DNA from: JADCCX01 sp031431475
GTDB taxonomy: Bacteria > Pseudomonadota > Alphaproteobacteria > Rhizobiales > Beijerinckiaceae
Direction of reading: 5' to 3'
Assembly: GCA_031431475.1 (NCBI GenBank)
Contig: JANPDL010000021.1
Coordinates: 62,001 to 126,000, forward strand
DNA length: 64,000 bases
Below the pieces are notes generated by a model. The model made no database searches. It was not told the DNA's origin and saw nothing but the letters and a program-made list of their open reading frames with translations. The position numbers and the translations under genes are program-made. Below are positions 42,351-51,484 of the stretch, in pieces (position 1 is the first letter of the stretch; each line of letters begins with the position of its first letter).

Positions 42351-43556
42351 CTGACGGGCCAGACCACCCCCATCGTCATCATCGGAGGCGGCATCGCTGG
42401 CCTGAGCGCTGCCCTTGCGCTTTCCCGCAAGGGCCACCGCGTACTGGTTACCGAAAAGCGCATCGGCGAAAGCGAGGTTGGCGCGGGATTGCAGCTCTCC
42501 CCCAATGCGAGCCATATCCTGCTGAACTGGGGCCTTGGTCCAGCGCTCGCGCGGACTGCCGTTGCGCCTACAGAAGTCGCGATCCGGCGCTGGCGAGAGC
42601 CGAGGGCCTATGCGCGCATGCCGTTCGAGCGCACTGCCGACGGGTTACCCTTTTGGGTGATGCTGCGGGCTGATCTCCATACCGCGCTGAAAGATGCCGT
42701 TCTGCGGTCCCCTGGAGTGATATGGCGCGAGGGCTGGGATTTGGAGCGGCTCTCCGACAACGGCCAGAAATTGACTCTCCACTTCAGGACTGCCGCGGAA
42801 ACAATTGAAACAGAAGCGCTTTGCATGATCGGTGCTGATGGACAGCGCTCGATGACACGCAAGATTCTGGGCGATGCACGCGATCTTGATCGTCCGGGCT
42901 GGGAAGCATGGCGCACCTTGATACCGGCGCAAGACACGCCAGATTTCATCCGCGCTGCGGCCACCAATCTCTGGCTTGGACGCGATAGCCACGCTGTGCA
43001 TTACCCCGTTGCGGGCGGGAAACTGATCAATCTCGTGGTGATCCGCCGCAGTACCGCGACCGATGATGATTGGTCGCGCTCGGGCGATCCGGACAAGCTG
43101 GCGGATATCATGGCGATCGCCGCGCCAACCCTGCGCGATCTGATGCGGCAGGCTCCATCATGGGCCGTATGGACCCTGCATGATCGCGCGCCATCACCTT
43201 ATCTCGCGAAGAAAGCTACCGCTCTCGCGGGTGATGCCGCGCATCCGCTTCTACCCTTTCTGGCTCAGGGCGCAGCTATGGCCATCGAGGATGCGGCCGT
43301 GCTGGCGGCTTGTCTTCCATCACCAGATGCATTCAGCAGGAGAAACATCGAAGCTGGCGTTAAAGCCTACGCAAAAGCGCGCGCACCCCGCGTGAGCGCA
43401 GTTTACAAGGCCGCCCGCGCCAACGCTTTCAATTACCATCTGCCCCGCCCGCTGGCGTGGCTGCGCGACAGACGCATGGCGCAGCTTGGCCCTGATGGGA
43501 TGCGTCAGCGATATTCATGGCTTTATGACTGGCGTGCACCTGTGGATGGGGGGTAG
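42351..43556 (+). CDS. FAD-dependent monooxygenase (UbiH/salicylate hydroxylase type) with CTG start
   Basis: 401 residues. The first codons after the upstream in-frame stop (TGA at 42333) contain no ATG, GTG or TTG before the FAD-binding motif IVIIGGGIAGLSAALALS. The only near-cognate start is CTG at 42351, with GAGG nine bases upstream. The GDAAHPLLPFLAQGAAMAIEDA motif near residue 295 is present (in two parts, GDAAHPLLPFLAQGA and AMAIEDA). Hydroxylates an aromatic or polyprenyl ring using NAD(P)H. A true non-standard start, a start inside the upstream gene or a base error are all possible. Confidence 0.82.
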   Translation: MTGQTTPIVIIGGGIAGLSAALALSRKGHRVLVTEKRIGESEVGAGLQLSPNASHILLNWGLGPALARTAVAPTEVAIRRWREPRAYARMPFERTADGLPFWVMLRADLHTALKDAVLRSPGVIWREGWDLERLSDNGQKLTLHFRTAAETIETEALCMIGADGQRSMTRKILGDARDLDRPGWEAWRTLIPAQDTPDFIRAAATNLWLGRDSHAVHYPVAGGKLINLVVIRRSTATDDDWSRSGDPDKLADIMAIAAPTLRDLMRQAPSWAVWTLHDRAPSPYLAKKATALAGDAAHPLLPFLAQGAAMAIEDAAVLAACLPSPDAFSRRNIEAGVKAYAKARAPRVSAVYKAARANAFNYHLPRPLAWLRDRRMAQLGPDGMRQRYSWLYDWRAPVDGG

Positions 43557-43615
43557 TCTGCACTTGGTACTAACCGCGATCGCCTCTCGATTCCCTGCGG
43601 CAAAATCACGAATCA

Positions 43616-44569
43616 ATGACTGAAGCTCTCGCCCTAAGCGATTCAGATTCCGAACAAAAAGCAGGCCGCGACAGCGCCACGCGTCTGGCCGGAATCGGCT
43701 TTATGTGTCTGGCGCTGATGTGCTTCGCCTGCCTCGATGCCATCGCAAAAACACTGAATCCGCTGATTGGTCCAGTACCAACTACTTTCGCCCGCTATCT
43801 CTCCAGTGTGGTCGTGGTCACGATGGTGCTCAATCCCTGGACACAGCCCGGCATTTTCATCACGAAGAAGCCATGGATGCAGTGGGCGCGCTCGTTCCTG
43901 CTGTTCAACTCGACAATCCTAAACTTCGTGGCATTGCAATATCTGCAACTGACCGAAACCATGAGCATCATGTTTATGGCACCGCTGCTGGTCGCGCTGC
44001 TTTCCGGCCCTCTTTTAGGTGAATGGGTCGGCGCGCGGCGCATGGGGGCGATCGCGGTCGGCTTCTGCGGTGTCCTCATTGTCACACGACCGGGTTTTGG
44101 CGGGATGCACTGGGCGGCGCTGTTTTCAGCGGCTGGCACGGTTTGCTACGCGCTTTTCGCGATCCTGACGCGCATCCTATCGCGTCACGACAGTTCCGGA
44201 ACGACGATGGTCTATTCCGGCCTTGGTGGTCTCGCGATCCTATCACCGGTCATTCCGTTCTTCTGGAAAACGCCGGAAAGTCTTTCGGTCTGGATGCTGA
44301 TGATCCTGATCGGCGGCTTCGGGGCGCTCGGCCACTGGCTGCTGATCCTCGCGCACAAGCGAGCCCCAGCTCCTGTTCTCTCGCCTTTCATCTACAGCCA
44401 GATGGTCTGGATGATCCTGCTGGGCTGGCTGATTTTCGGCGACCTGCCTGATCGCTGGACGCTGACCGGTGCAAGCGTCGTGATTGCGTCAGGCCTTTAC
44501 CTGTTGCACCGTGAACGCGTTACAGGCCGCGTGGTTACCAACCCCGGCACGACGAAAACGGGTGTTTGA
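43616..44569 (+). CDS. EamA/DMT family transporter
   Basis: 317-residue membrane protein with about ten hydrophobic helices and two EamA repeats (first about 25-155, second about 165-300). FLLFNSTILNFVALQYLQL and AGTVCYALFAILTRILSRHD are typical of drug/metabolite exporters. Ends in a short basic tail. Starts MTEALALSDSDSEQKAGRDS. The substrate is unknown. It lies 60 bp after the monooxygenase and 4 bp before the next hydrolase gene. Confidence 0.9.
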   Translation: MTEALALSDSDSEQKAGRDSATRLAGIGFMCLALMCFACLDAIAKTLNPLIGPVPTTFARYLSSVVVVTMVLNPWTQPGIFITKKPWMQWARSFLLFNSTILNFVALQYLQLTETMSIMFMAPLLVALLSGPLLGEWVGARRMGAIAVGFCGVLIVTRPGFGGMHWAALFSAAGTVCYALFAILTRILSRHDSSGTTMVYSGLGGLAILSPVIPFFWKTPESLSVWMLMILIGGFGALGHWLLILAHKRAPAPVLSPFIYSQMVWMILLGWLIFGDLPDRWTLTGASVVIASGLYLLHRERVTGRVVTNPGTTKTGV

Positions 44570-44572
44570 GAC

Positions 44573-45412
44573 ATGCAGATTGATCTGGAGGCGGAATACA
44601 ACAACCGCGCGCGGGTTCCCGAACATCCTGCGCTGATCGCCGGATGGGAGACCAACGCGGCGGCCTATCGCGCCGAGGCCGCAAACCGCCACAAGGTAAT
44701 CAGCTATGGTCCGACACCGCGCCAGACCATTGATATCTTTGGGCCACTAAAGCCCAAAGCTGGCGCTATGCCCGTGCTGTTCATACACGGCGGCTACTGG
44801 CAGGGACTGGACCCAAGCTATTTCAGCCATATGGCGAAAGGGCTGAATGCTCATGGCTTAAGCGTCGGTATCGCAGGCTATGACCTGTGTCCTGATGTGA
44901 GCGTTGGGACGATTATCGAACAGATGATCGCCGCCGCGAGAACCATGCATCGCAGGTTTCAATCACCCCTGGTGGCCAGCGGACACTCCGCAGGCGGCCA
45001 TCTCGCGGCCTGCCTTGTGGCGACGGACTGGGAAACCATTGATCCTGATTTGCCCGAGAGAATGGTTCCGGCAGGCCTTGCCATTTCAGGGCTTTTCGAA
45101 CTCGAGCCACTGGTGCCAACGTCGATCAACGTAAAACTGGGGCTGGATATTCCGGCCGCGCGATCTTTCTCGCCCCGGCTCTGGACGCCGCCTTCGGGCA
45201 TCACCTTCGATGCATGGGTCGGCGGCAATGAAAGCCCGGAATATCTGCGCCAGTCCGCCAGTATCAATGCGGTCTGGGCAGCTGCGGGCAATGCGACACG
45301 CTATCAGGAGGTTGCGGGAGCAGACCATTTCACGGTGATCGCCGGATTGGCCGATCCGAACAGCGCTATGACGCGCCGACTGGCCGAAATGGCAGGTGGC
45401 AAAGACCTGTAG
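44573..45412 (+). CDS. Alpha/beta hydrolase, kynurenine-formamidase-like
   Basis: 279 residues. HGGYWQGLDPSYFSHM near residue 71 carries the HGGYW motif, and GHSAGGHLAACLVATDW holds the nucleophile Ser near 139. The late His lies in AGADHFTVIAGLADPNS. The combination of HGGYW, GHSAGGH and a late DHF fits the esterase/arylformamidase group that can cleave N-formylkynurenine, but no other kynurenine gene is nearby. It follows the transporter by 4 bp, so the two are likely co-transcribed. Confidence 0.85.
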   Translation: MQIDLEAEYNNRARVPEHPALIAGWETNAAAYRAEAANRHKVISYGPTPRQTIDIFGPLKPKAGAMPVLFIHGGYWQGLDPSYFSHMAKGLNAHGLSVGIAGYDLCPDVSVGTIIEQMIAAARTMHRRFQSPLVASGHSAGGHLAACLVATDWETIDPDLPERMVPAGLAISGLFELEPLVPTSINVKLGLDIPAARSFSPRLWTPPSGITFDAWVGGNESPEYLRQSASINAVWAAAGNATRYQEVAGADHFTVIAGLADPNSAMTRRLAEMAGGKDL

Positions 45413-45462
45413 GGAAAGTGCCACTCACAGATCAGAACAATCCTGATTGTCGTTCCAATCCA

Positions 45463-45912
45463 TCACCCCGGAGGCGGCAGGAACATCACTTCGTGCTTGG
45501 CCGACAGCGCCACGACGGCGTCCGGCATCTGCTCCTTAAGCGAGTGGATGCCCCAGAACAGATCATAGAGCTTTCGGGTCGGCGTCACCCAGAAAAGGCA
45601 TTTTGCGGTCTGTTCTGATTTATTGAAGATGCCATGCGGCAATCCCATCGGCAGCCGCACGAGGTCCCCCGCCGTCGCCACAAAATCGCGTCCGTCCAGC
45701 ACCAGGTCGAGCCGCCCTTCTAGAAGATAGACATACTCATCCTGGGTGGGATGGATATGCGGCGGGACGAAGGTTCCGGCAGGCAAAGTCGCGTGCCAGG
45801 AGAAGGCATTGTCCGTGAGGCTCTTGGGTACGTAGGTCTGGCCAAGAATGTTCCAGCTTATGCCGTCGATGCCAGTGCTGGCCTTGGTGATGCCTGCGGT
45901 TTCGGATTTCAT
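45463..45912 (-). CDS. Cupin domain protein
   Basis: 149 residues from the ATG at 45912. The frame is open further upstream. The single cupin barrel has PPHIHPTQDEYVYLLEGRL, with the metal-binding His-x-His and Glu, and VRLPMGLPHGIFNKSEQ with the later His. The reaction is not known. It may be a sensor, isomerase or oxygenase. The gene stands alone, converging with the hydrolase gene 50 bp away. Confidence 0.87.
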   Translation of the reverse strand: MKSETAGITKASTGIDGISWNILGQTYVPKSLTDNAFSWHATLPAGTFVPPHIHPTQDEYVYLLEGRLDLVLDGRDFVATAGDLVRLPMGLPHGIFNKSEQTAKCLFWVTPTRKLYDLFWGIHSLKEQMPDAVVALSAKHEVMFLPPPG

Positions 45913-46013
45913 CGGGCGTGGCCTTTGGAGAGGGGATTCAATAATCGCGAACAGTCTCTCATCTTTTCGGTCGCAACAGGTAGCGCACACTTAAGAAAGG
46001 GTTAAGCGAATGC

Positions 46014-46040
46014 GCCCTTCTCCCGCTAGGGGAGAAGGGC
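46014..46040. repeat. Short intergenic palindrome
   Basis: GCCCTTCTCCC (46014-46024) pairs with GGGAGAAGGGC (46030-46040). It lies 12 bp after the binding-protein gene stop on the minus strand and could terminate that gene, although the T tract is poor. Similar words are common between genes in rhizobia. Confidence 0.6.
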
Positions 46041-46052
46041 AAAACATGCACC

Positions 46053-47219
46053 TCACTTCATCTCGCATTCCTTCGCGTACACATCGGTATAGTTCGCGAA
46101 AATCTTCTTCTCGATCTCGGTCTGGAACTTCCCGTCCGCACGCTTGGCCGCGCGGACGAGATAGAAGTCCTGGATCGGATAATTGTTGTTGGCGAATTTG
46201 AAATCGCCACGCAGCGACTTGAAATCAGCCTTCTTCATCGCAGCCTGAACTGCTGCCTTGTCCGCAGTCTTGCCGCCTGTTGCCTTCATCGCGCTGTCGA
46301 TCAGCGCAGCCGCGTCAAACGACTGAAAGGCATAGGAACCCGGTACGTAGCCGTATTCCTTCTCGAAAGCCGCCACGAAAGCCTTGTTCTGCGGATTGTC
46401 GAGATTGGGAGCCCAGTTTGCGCCGCCGAACAAGCCGATCGCCGCATCCTGCTGCGCGGGCAGAGTCGATTCATCCACCGTGAAGGCCGAAAGGAACGGT
46501 ATCGCCGTGAGGCCAGCCTGCTTGTACTGGCGCACAAGGTTCACACCCATACCGCCCGGCATGAAGGTGAAGATCGCATCAGGCTTCATCGAGGCGATCC
46601 TGGCGAGTTCGGCCGAGAAATCGAGTTGTCCGAGCTGGGTATAGACCTCGTCCAGCACCTCGCCCTTGAAGTGACGCTTGAAGCCCGCGAGCGAATCCTT
46701 CCCGGCCTGATAATTGGGTGCCATGATGAACACCTTCTTGTAGCCCGCATCCTGCGCATGCTTGCCCAGCACCTCGTGGTTCTGGTCGTTCTGGTAAGAC
46801 GTGACAAAGAAACCCGGATTGCACTGCTTGCCCGCGAAATTGGACGTGCCGGCATTGGGGCTGATCAGGATCGCCTTCGAATCCGTCACCGGCTTCATGA
46901 TGGCCTGCAGCACATTGGAGAAGATCGGGCCAACCACGAAATCAACCTGATCACGCTCGACCAGACCCTTGGCCTTGGTCACGGCCACATCAGGCTTCAG
47001 TTCGTCGTCTGTGACCGATACTTCCGCCGCAGCGGGACCAAGCTTTCCGCCATTCTGCTTGACGAACAGGTTGAAGCCATCGCGCGCATGCTGGCCCAGC
47101 ACAGCTGATGGTCCCGACAGCGTCACCATGATGCCGACCTTGACCTTGTCCTGCGCCAGTGAAGGCGTGGTGGCGAGAGCGGCAAATGCAGCGCCCATAA
47201 GCAGTGTCTTGATGGTCAT
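46053..47219 (-). CDS. ABC transporter substrate-binding protein, branched-chain amino acid type
   Basis: 388 residues from the ATG at 47219, which has GGAGAT eight bases upstream. A signal peptide (MTIKTLLMGAAFAALATTPS, cleavage after SLAQ) leads to a type I periplasmic-binding-protein fold (VGIMVTLSGPSAVLGQHARD, GVNLVRQYKQAGL). Such proteins bind branched-chain amino acids, amides or aromatic acids. No ATPase or permease gene lies nearby, so it is an orphan that must use a transporter encoded elsewhere. Confidence 0.92.
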   Translation of the reverse strand: MTIKTLLMGAAFAALATTPSLAQDKVKVGIMVTLSGPSAVLGQHARDGFNLFVKQNGGKLGPAAAEVSVTDDELKPDVAVTKAKGLVERDQVDFVVGPIFSNVLQAIMKPVTDSKAILISPNAGTSNFAGKQCNPGFFVTSYQNDQNHEVLGKHAQDAGYKKVFIMAPNYQAGKDSLAGFKRHFKGEVLDEVYTQLGQLDFSAELARIASMKPDAIFTFMPGGMGVNLVRQYKQAGLTAIPFLSAFTVDESTLPAQQDAAIGLFGGANWAPNLDNPQNKAFVAAFEKEYGYVPGSYAFQSFDAAALIDSAMKATGGKTADKAAVQAAMKKADFKSLRGDFKFANNNYPIQDFYLVRAAKRADGKFQTEIEKKIFANYTDVYAKECEMK

Positions 47220-47347
47220 CGTGATATCTCCCCAGACGCTCCGATCGCGCATTTCCGTAATTCAGACCAACTCGGGCTTCTTCGCAAGCGGCTATCGCAA
47301 AATATTTTAGGCCTAAAGCATTTCTGGACGCGATTAACACGGTTCAC

Positions 47348-48328
47348 TCAGACGATGCCGTTCTTCAAATCCATCTCTCCACGCCACAATCGATCGAGGT
47401 TTTCTTCAAGTAAATCAATGACATTGGCTTCGTAGCGCCCGGTCTCGCCGGCGCTGTGCGGCGTGATGATCACGTTAGGCATGGCCCACAGCGGTGACAA
47501 AACAGGTAGCGGCTCCTCCACTGTCACATCAAGTCCGGCTCCGGCGATCTTTCCGGCTTGCAGTGCCGCGATCAATGCAGGCTCATCCACCACCCTGCCA
47601 CGCGCTACATTGATCAGATGCGCGGAAGGCTTCATTTGGGCCAGTCGCTCCGCATTGATGAGCCCCTCGGTCTCCGCCGTCAGCGGGCATGTCAGCACCA
47701 CAACATCCGCCTTTGGCAGAACATTGGCGAGATCAGTGATCGACACGACGCGATCAGCACATTCCGAGATTGGGCCAGCTTCACGCTTCACCCCGATGAC
47801 ATGGCAATCGAAGGCCTTCGCCAATCGCCCGAAGCGCTGGCCGATACGCCCGAAGCCGATGACAACCACGGTTCGTCCGCTTTGCTCCTGCTCACGCGCC
47901 AGCGGATCGCCAATCATCGGTCGCCAGCGGCTCTCACGTTGTGCGTCCCGACCAAAGTGAATGTGGCGGCTCAACGCCAGCATCAGCGCCATCGCATGCT
48001 CGGCCACTGCGCGTTCGTTCGCACCTTGTGCACTGGCGAGGCGCAAACCTCGTGCCTTGAACAGCACCTTGTCATACTGGTCGGTACCCGCGCTGATGGA
48101 CTGGATGAACCGGAGCTTTCGCGCATTCTCCAGCAGCGTATTGCGCCAGAGGCCGGAGACAACCAGCACGTCGAGTTCGGGAATCATCGCCCCCAGCGCC
48201 TGATCTGACGTAGCAAATAATGTCCGTATGTCTTTGCGTCGACTCAGGAATTCTGCCTGAAGCTGATAGGCCGCATGGGCAAAACCTATGGTGAGGGCAG
48301 CAGGCGGGGGAAGTATGGATACGGTCAT
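47348..48328 (-). CDS. D-2-hydroxyacid dehydrogenase
   Basis: 326 residues from the ATG at 48328. NAD-binding motif VVVIGFGRIGQRFGRLAKAF near residues 145-164, the substrate arginine in NVARGRVVDEPALIAALQ, and the catalytic His in ITPHSAGETGRYEANV. These enzymes reduce 2-keto acids with NAD(P)H. The N-terminal half is a typical non-contiguous substrate domain. Transcribed in line with the binding protein (128 bp downstream) and 40 bp after the metallo-hydrolase stop. Confidence 0.92.
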   Translation of the reverse strand: MTVSILPPPAALTIGFAHAAYQLQAEFLSRRKDIRTLFATSDQALGAMIPELDVLVVSGLWRNTLLENARKLRFIQSISAGTDQYDKVLFKARGLRLASAQGANERAVAEHAMALMLALSRHIHFGRDAQRESRWRPMIGDPLAREQEQSGRTVVVIGFGRIGQRFGRLAKAFDCHVIGVKREAGPISECADRVVSITDLANVLPKADVVVLTCPLTAETEGLINAERLAQMKPSAHLINVARGRVVDEPALIAALQAGKIAGAGLDVTVEEPLPVLSPLWAMPNVIITPHSAGETGRYEANVIDLLEENLDRLWRGEMDLKNGIV

Positions 48329-48368
48329 GACAAGAGATTGGCATGCCTCAGAAGACGGCGAAAGCCCC

Positions 48369-49157
48369 TCACCTCCCCGGTAGTACCACCATCGTCGGCT
48401 TGTCCGGCAAAGTCTCCCGCGAGAACACCGCCACCGGCTTTTCGCGCCGGTCCACGGCATATTTCTCCGATCCGATACGGATGAACTTCTCTAGCGTATG
48501 CTGACCGAAAAAATGCATCGGGATGATTACGCGCGGCGAGAGCTTGCCCAGCACCTCCATCATCCCGTCGATATCCATCGTGAAGCCGCTGTCCACCGGT
48601 ACCAGCACGATATCGGCACGCCCGATGGCGCGGATATGACCGGGCTCCAGCACATGATGCAGATGGCCCAGATGCACGACGCACAGGTCGCCAAGTTCGA
48701 AAACAAAGATGGAATTGCCGTCGTATTCCGTGCTGCTCCCCTCCCACGTCCGGATGTTGGTGGAAACGTTGCGCACGCGCAGATCCAGCAGCGTGATATC
48801 GTGATCCGCTTTCCCGCCCTTTGGATTCCAGCCTGGCAGTACATGGGTGATGCCTGCCTCAGGGTTGCGCGACCAATGCGTGGAATGCGCCTTGTTCATC
48901 GTCGCGATGTCGGGAACCGCGCTGGCGCGAACGTAATCGTTATAATCCGTGACGGCTTTCACGTTGCGCGGCGTCTCGATCAGAAAGCTCGCATGCCCCA
49001 CGAAGGTGATGCGAAGTTCCTTATCGGAAAGAGAGGCCGGAATGATGCGTGGCGTTCCCCACGCCATTTCAGGGCGGCAGGCGGGATCAGCTGCCCATGC
49101 AGCGGCAGATGCTGTAAAAATAGTCAGAATTGCGAAGAGAAAGCGAAGCAGCGCCAT
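48369..49157 (-). CDS. MBL-fold metallo-hydrolase, secreted
   Basis: 262 residues from the ATG at 49157. That start has AAGGA about nine bases upstream, and ATG at 49166 or GTG at 49178 are alternatives. A signal peptide (MALLRFLFAILTIFTASAAA, ending WAADPA) suggests export. The beta-lactamase fold begins at RITFVGHASFLIETPRNVKA. Further landmarks are the HLGHLHHVLEP block and IPMHFFGQHTLEKF, with metal-coordinating His. The first HxHxDH motif is replaced by KAHSTHWSR, so it may be an atypical member of the UlaG/YtnP side of the family. Confidence 0.82.
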   Translation of the reverse strand: MALLRFLFAILTIFTASAAAWAADPACRPEMAWGTPRIIPASLSDKELRITFVGHASFLIETPRNVKAVTDYNDYVRASAVPDIATMNKAHSTHWSRNPEAGITHVLPGWNPKGGKADHDITLLDLRVRNVSTNIRTWEGSSTEYDGNSIFVFELGDLCVVHLGHLHHVLEPGHIRAIGRADIVLVPVDSGFTMDIDGMMEVLGKLSPRVIIPMHFFGQHTLEKFIRIGSEKYAVDRREKPVAVFSRETLPDKPTMVVLPGR

Positions 49158-49215
49158 CAGTCTCATCCTTGCTATCACAGCAAGGTAGATCGAATTTCAG
49201 CGCTGTCGAGAGGGA

Positions 49216-51375
49216 TCAGGCTTTCGGACCCTTGCGATGCGCGAATCCAGTGCGCGCATGGTTCTTTGGGCCCTTGCTGAAGCTCTTGCCAGGTTTGCCC
49301 GCAAAATCGGATTTGCCTTTGAATTCCGGCTTTCTGGCAAAATCAGGCTTTTCCGAGAACTTTGGCTTGGCTCCGTAGGGTGGTCGGTCGCCGTAATCCA
49401 GCTTGTCACCGCCAGCGGGTCTGTCCACGTGCGGCCTTTCGGCGCGGGGCCTTGCTGCGAAGTCCGGCTTTTCCGAGAACTTCGGCTTCGTTCCGTAGGG
49501 TGCTCTGTCACCGTAATCCTGCTTTTCGCTGCCAGCAGGCCGATCAGAGTACGGCTTCTCGGCGCGTGGCTTGACCGAGAAGTCCGGCTTTTCGCTGAAC
49601 AGTTTTTTCGGAGCTTTTTTCGGATAAGGCTTGCGGAAATCATCACGATCACGTGGCGCGGGCGCTTCGCTGGCAGGCGCAATGATGATGTCCTCACCAT
49701 CCTTCTTGCGGGCGTGCAGGGCGAAATGTTCTGCCGCTTCTCGCTTGATCTCGAATTCTGTTACCTCGTCCAGAATGCGGATGGTGCCGATTTCCTGGCG
49801 ACTGACATTACCCCGACGGCAGATCATCGGCAGCAGCCATTTGGGATCGGCCTTCTGGCGGCGACCCACGTCCATACGGAAGATCACACTATCCGAAGCT
49901 TCTTTCAGGGGCTCCGGCGCGCGCTCGAAGCGCTCGCCACGCTCTAGCCTATCATTGCGTTCCGGGCGCTGGCGCGGGCCACGATCATCGCGGTCGCGGC
50001 TGCGCTTGTCGTCAAAATCCCGGTCGCGCGGGGAATTGCGGTCGCCACGCGGCGCATGCATCAGTTCGGGTCCGGACAGCTCTTCCGGCTCGGGCAGGCG
50101 CGAGCGGTAGAGCTTCGCCAGAATCGCCGCAATATCATTCGGCGTTTTCGAGGTCAGCAGCACCTCGGCCATGGCGCGGTCTTCATCCGTCACGTCTTCC
50201 ATCAGCAGAGGATCATCGAGGAACCGCTGGCGATCCAGCGCGCGGATATCATCGGCGCTTGGCGGATCCATCCAGAGCGGCTTGATCTTGGCATCCATGA
50301 TAAGCCGCTCGGCCTTGCGGCGGCGTGAATGCGGCACAACGAGCACGCTGATGCCCTTGCGCCCAGCGCGGCCTGTACGACCACTGCGGTGCTGCAGGAT
50401 TTCGGCGTTCAGCGGCAGATCGGCATGGATCACCAGTCCAAGGTTCGGAAGATCGATGCCGCGCGCGGCCACATCCGTAGCCACGCAAATGCGGGCGCGA
50501 CCATCGCGGAGGGCCTGCAAGGCCTGGTTACGCTCGTTCTGGCTCAACTCACCCGAGAGATAGACTGCCGAGAACCCGCGTTCCACGAGAATCGCCTGCA
50601 AATGACGAACGCCATCACGTGTGTTGCAGAACACGAGGCTGGCGGGCGAATCCACCTGCCGTAGTACGTTGACAATGGCATGCTCGGTTTCACGCGGTTG
50701 CGTGCGCAAGGCCCGGTATTCGATATCGGCATGGCCGCGATCGCCACTGGCGGATGCAATGCGGTAGGCGTCTTTCTGGAACTTGCCGGCCAGTGCCACG
50801 ATGGCCTTGGGCAAAGTCGCAGAAAACAGCAGAGTGCGGCGCGTTTCGGGCGTGGTTTCGAGAATGAACTCGATATCATCCCTAAAGCCGAGGTCGAGCA
50901 TCTCGTCCGCCTCATCCAGCACCACGGCGCGCACATCACCCAGCAGCAGCGCCTTGCGCTCGATGTGATCCTTCAGGCGTCCCGGTGTTCCCACCACGAT
51001 ATGCGCACCGGAATCCAATAATCGCCGCTCGCGCCTCGGGTCCATGCCGCCGACGCAGGCGATGACGCGGCCACCGGCGGGGGCATAGAGCCACTCCAGC
51101 TCGCGCTGAACCTGCATCGCCAGTTCGCGCGTCGGTGCGATGATCAAGGCCAGCGGGTCAGCCGCGCGGTCCAGCTTGAATTCGTCCATCAACAGGGTGG
51201 AACCGATGCCAATACCGAAGGCAACGGTCTTGCCGGAGCCGGTTTGCGCCGACACAAGCAAATCGCGCTCGGCGGCTTCGGGCGCAAGCACGGCGCTCTG
51301 CACTGGGGTCAGATCGGCGTAGCCGCGCTCGGCAAGAGCCTTCGCGAGGGGGGCAGGAATGGGAAGGGAGGTCAA
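49216..51375 (-). CDS. DEAD-box RNA helicase with DbpA-type RNA-binding domain and a repetitive tail
   Basis: 719 residues from the TTG at 51375, which places the DEAD core at the usual distance from the start. The open frame to 51471 has no protein-like prefix. Helicase motifs are AQTGSGKT, APTRELAMQVQ, VLDEADEML, FSATLP and HRSGRTGRAGR. An Arg/Asp-rich linker (RGDRNSPRDRDFDDKRSRDR) precedes a DbpA-like domain (SDSVIFRMDVGRRQKADPKW). The tail has two 40-residue repeats and a truncated third. Likely an rRNA-maturation or cold-adaptation helicase. Confidence 0.94.
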   Translation of the reverse strand: MTSLPIPAPLAKALAERGYADLTPVQSAVLAPEAAERDLLVSAQTGSGKTVAFGIGIGSTLLMDEFKLDRAADPLALIIAPTRELAMQVQRELEWLYAPAGGRVIACVGGMDPRRERRLLDSGAHIVVGTPGRLKDHIERKALLLGDVRAVVLDEADEMLDLGFRDDIEFILETTPETRRTLLFSATLPKAIVALAGKFQKDAYRIASASGDRGHADIEYRALRTQPRETEHAIVNVLRQVDSPASLVFCNTRDGVRHLQAILVERGFSAVYLSGELSQNERNQALQALRDGRARICVATDVAARGIDLPNLGLVIHADLPLNAEILQHRSGRTGRAGRKGISVLVVPHSRRRKAERLIMDAKIKPLWMDPPSADDIRALDRQRFLDDPLLMEDVTDEDRAMAEVLLTSKTPNDIAAILAKLYRSRLPEPEELSGPELMHAPRGDRNSPRDRDFDDKRSRDRDDRGPRQRPERNDRLERGERFERAPEPLKEASDSVIFRMDVGRRQKADPKWLLPMICRRGNVSRQEIGTIRILDEVTEFEIKREAAEHFALHARKKDGEDIIIAPASEAPAPRDRDDFRKPYPKKAPKKLFSEKPDFSVKPRAEKPYSDRPAGSEKQDYGDRAPYGTKPKFSEKPDFAARPRAERPHVDRPAGGDKLDYGDRPPYGAKPKFSEKPDFARKPEFKGKSDFAGKPGKSFSKGPKNHARTGFAHRKGPKA
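49346..49600 (-). repeat. 120-bp tandem repeat inside the helicase tail
   Basis: The word GGCTTTTCCGAGAAC on the plus strand begins at 49346 and 49466, and a variant begins at 49586, so the period is exactly 120 bp (40 codons). The copies are imperfect at DNA and protein level. The unit in protein starts FSEKPDF and ends PYGTKPK or PYGAKPK. Confidence 0.9.
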
Positions 51376-51484
51376 AGGGGCGGCTTTCAGTTCTGGCGCT
51401 GCGTGAGGCCGTCTCTTAATGGAAGCGGCGGAAAAGCGCCATCTGCTTCGTCGCTGGGGAGATATTCGCAAACGAAGCAGCTAC

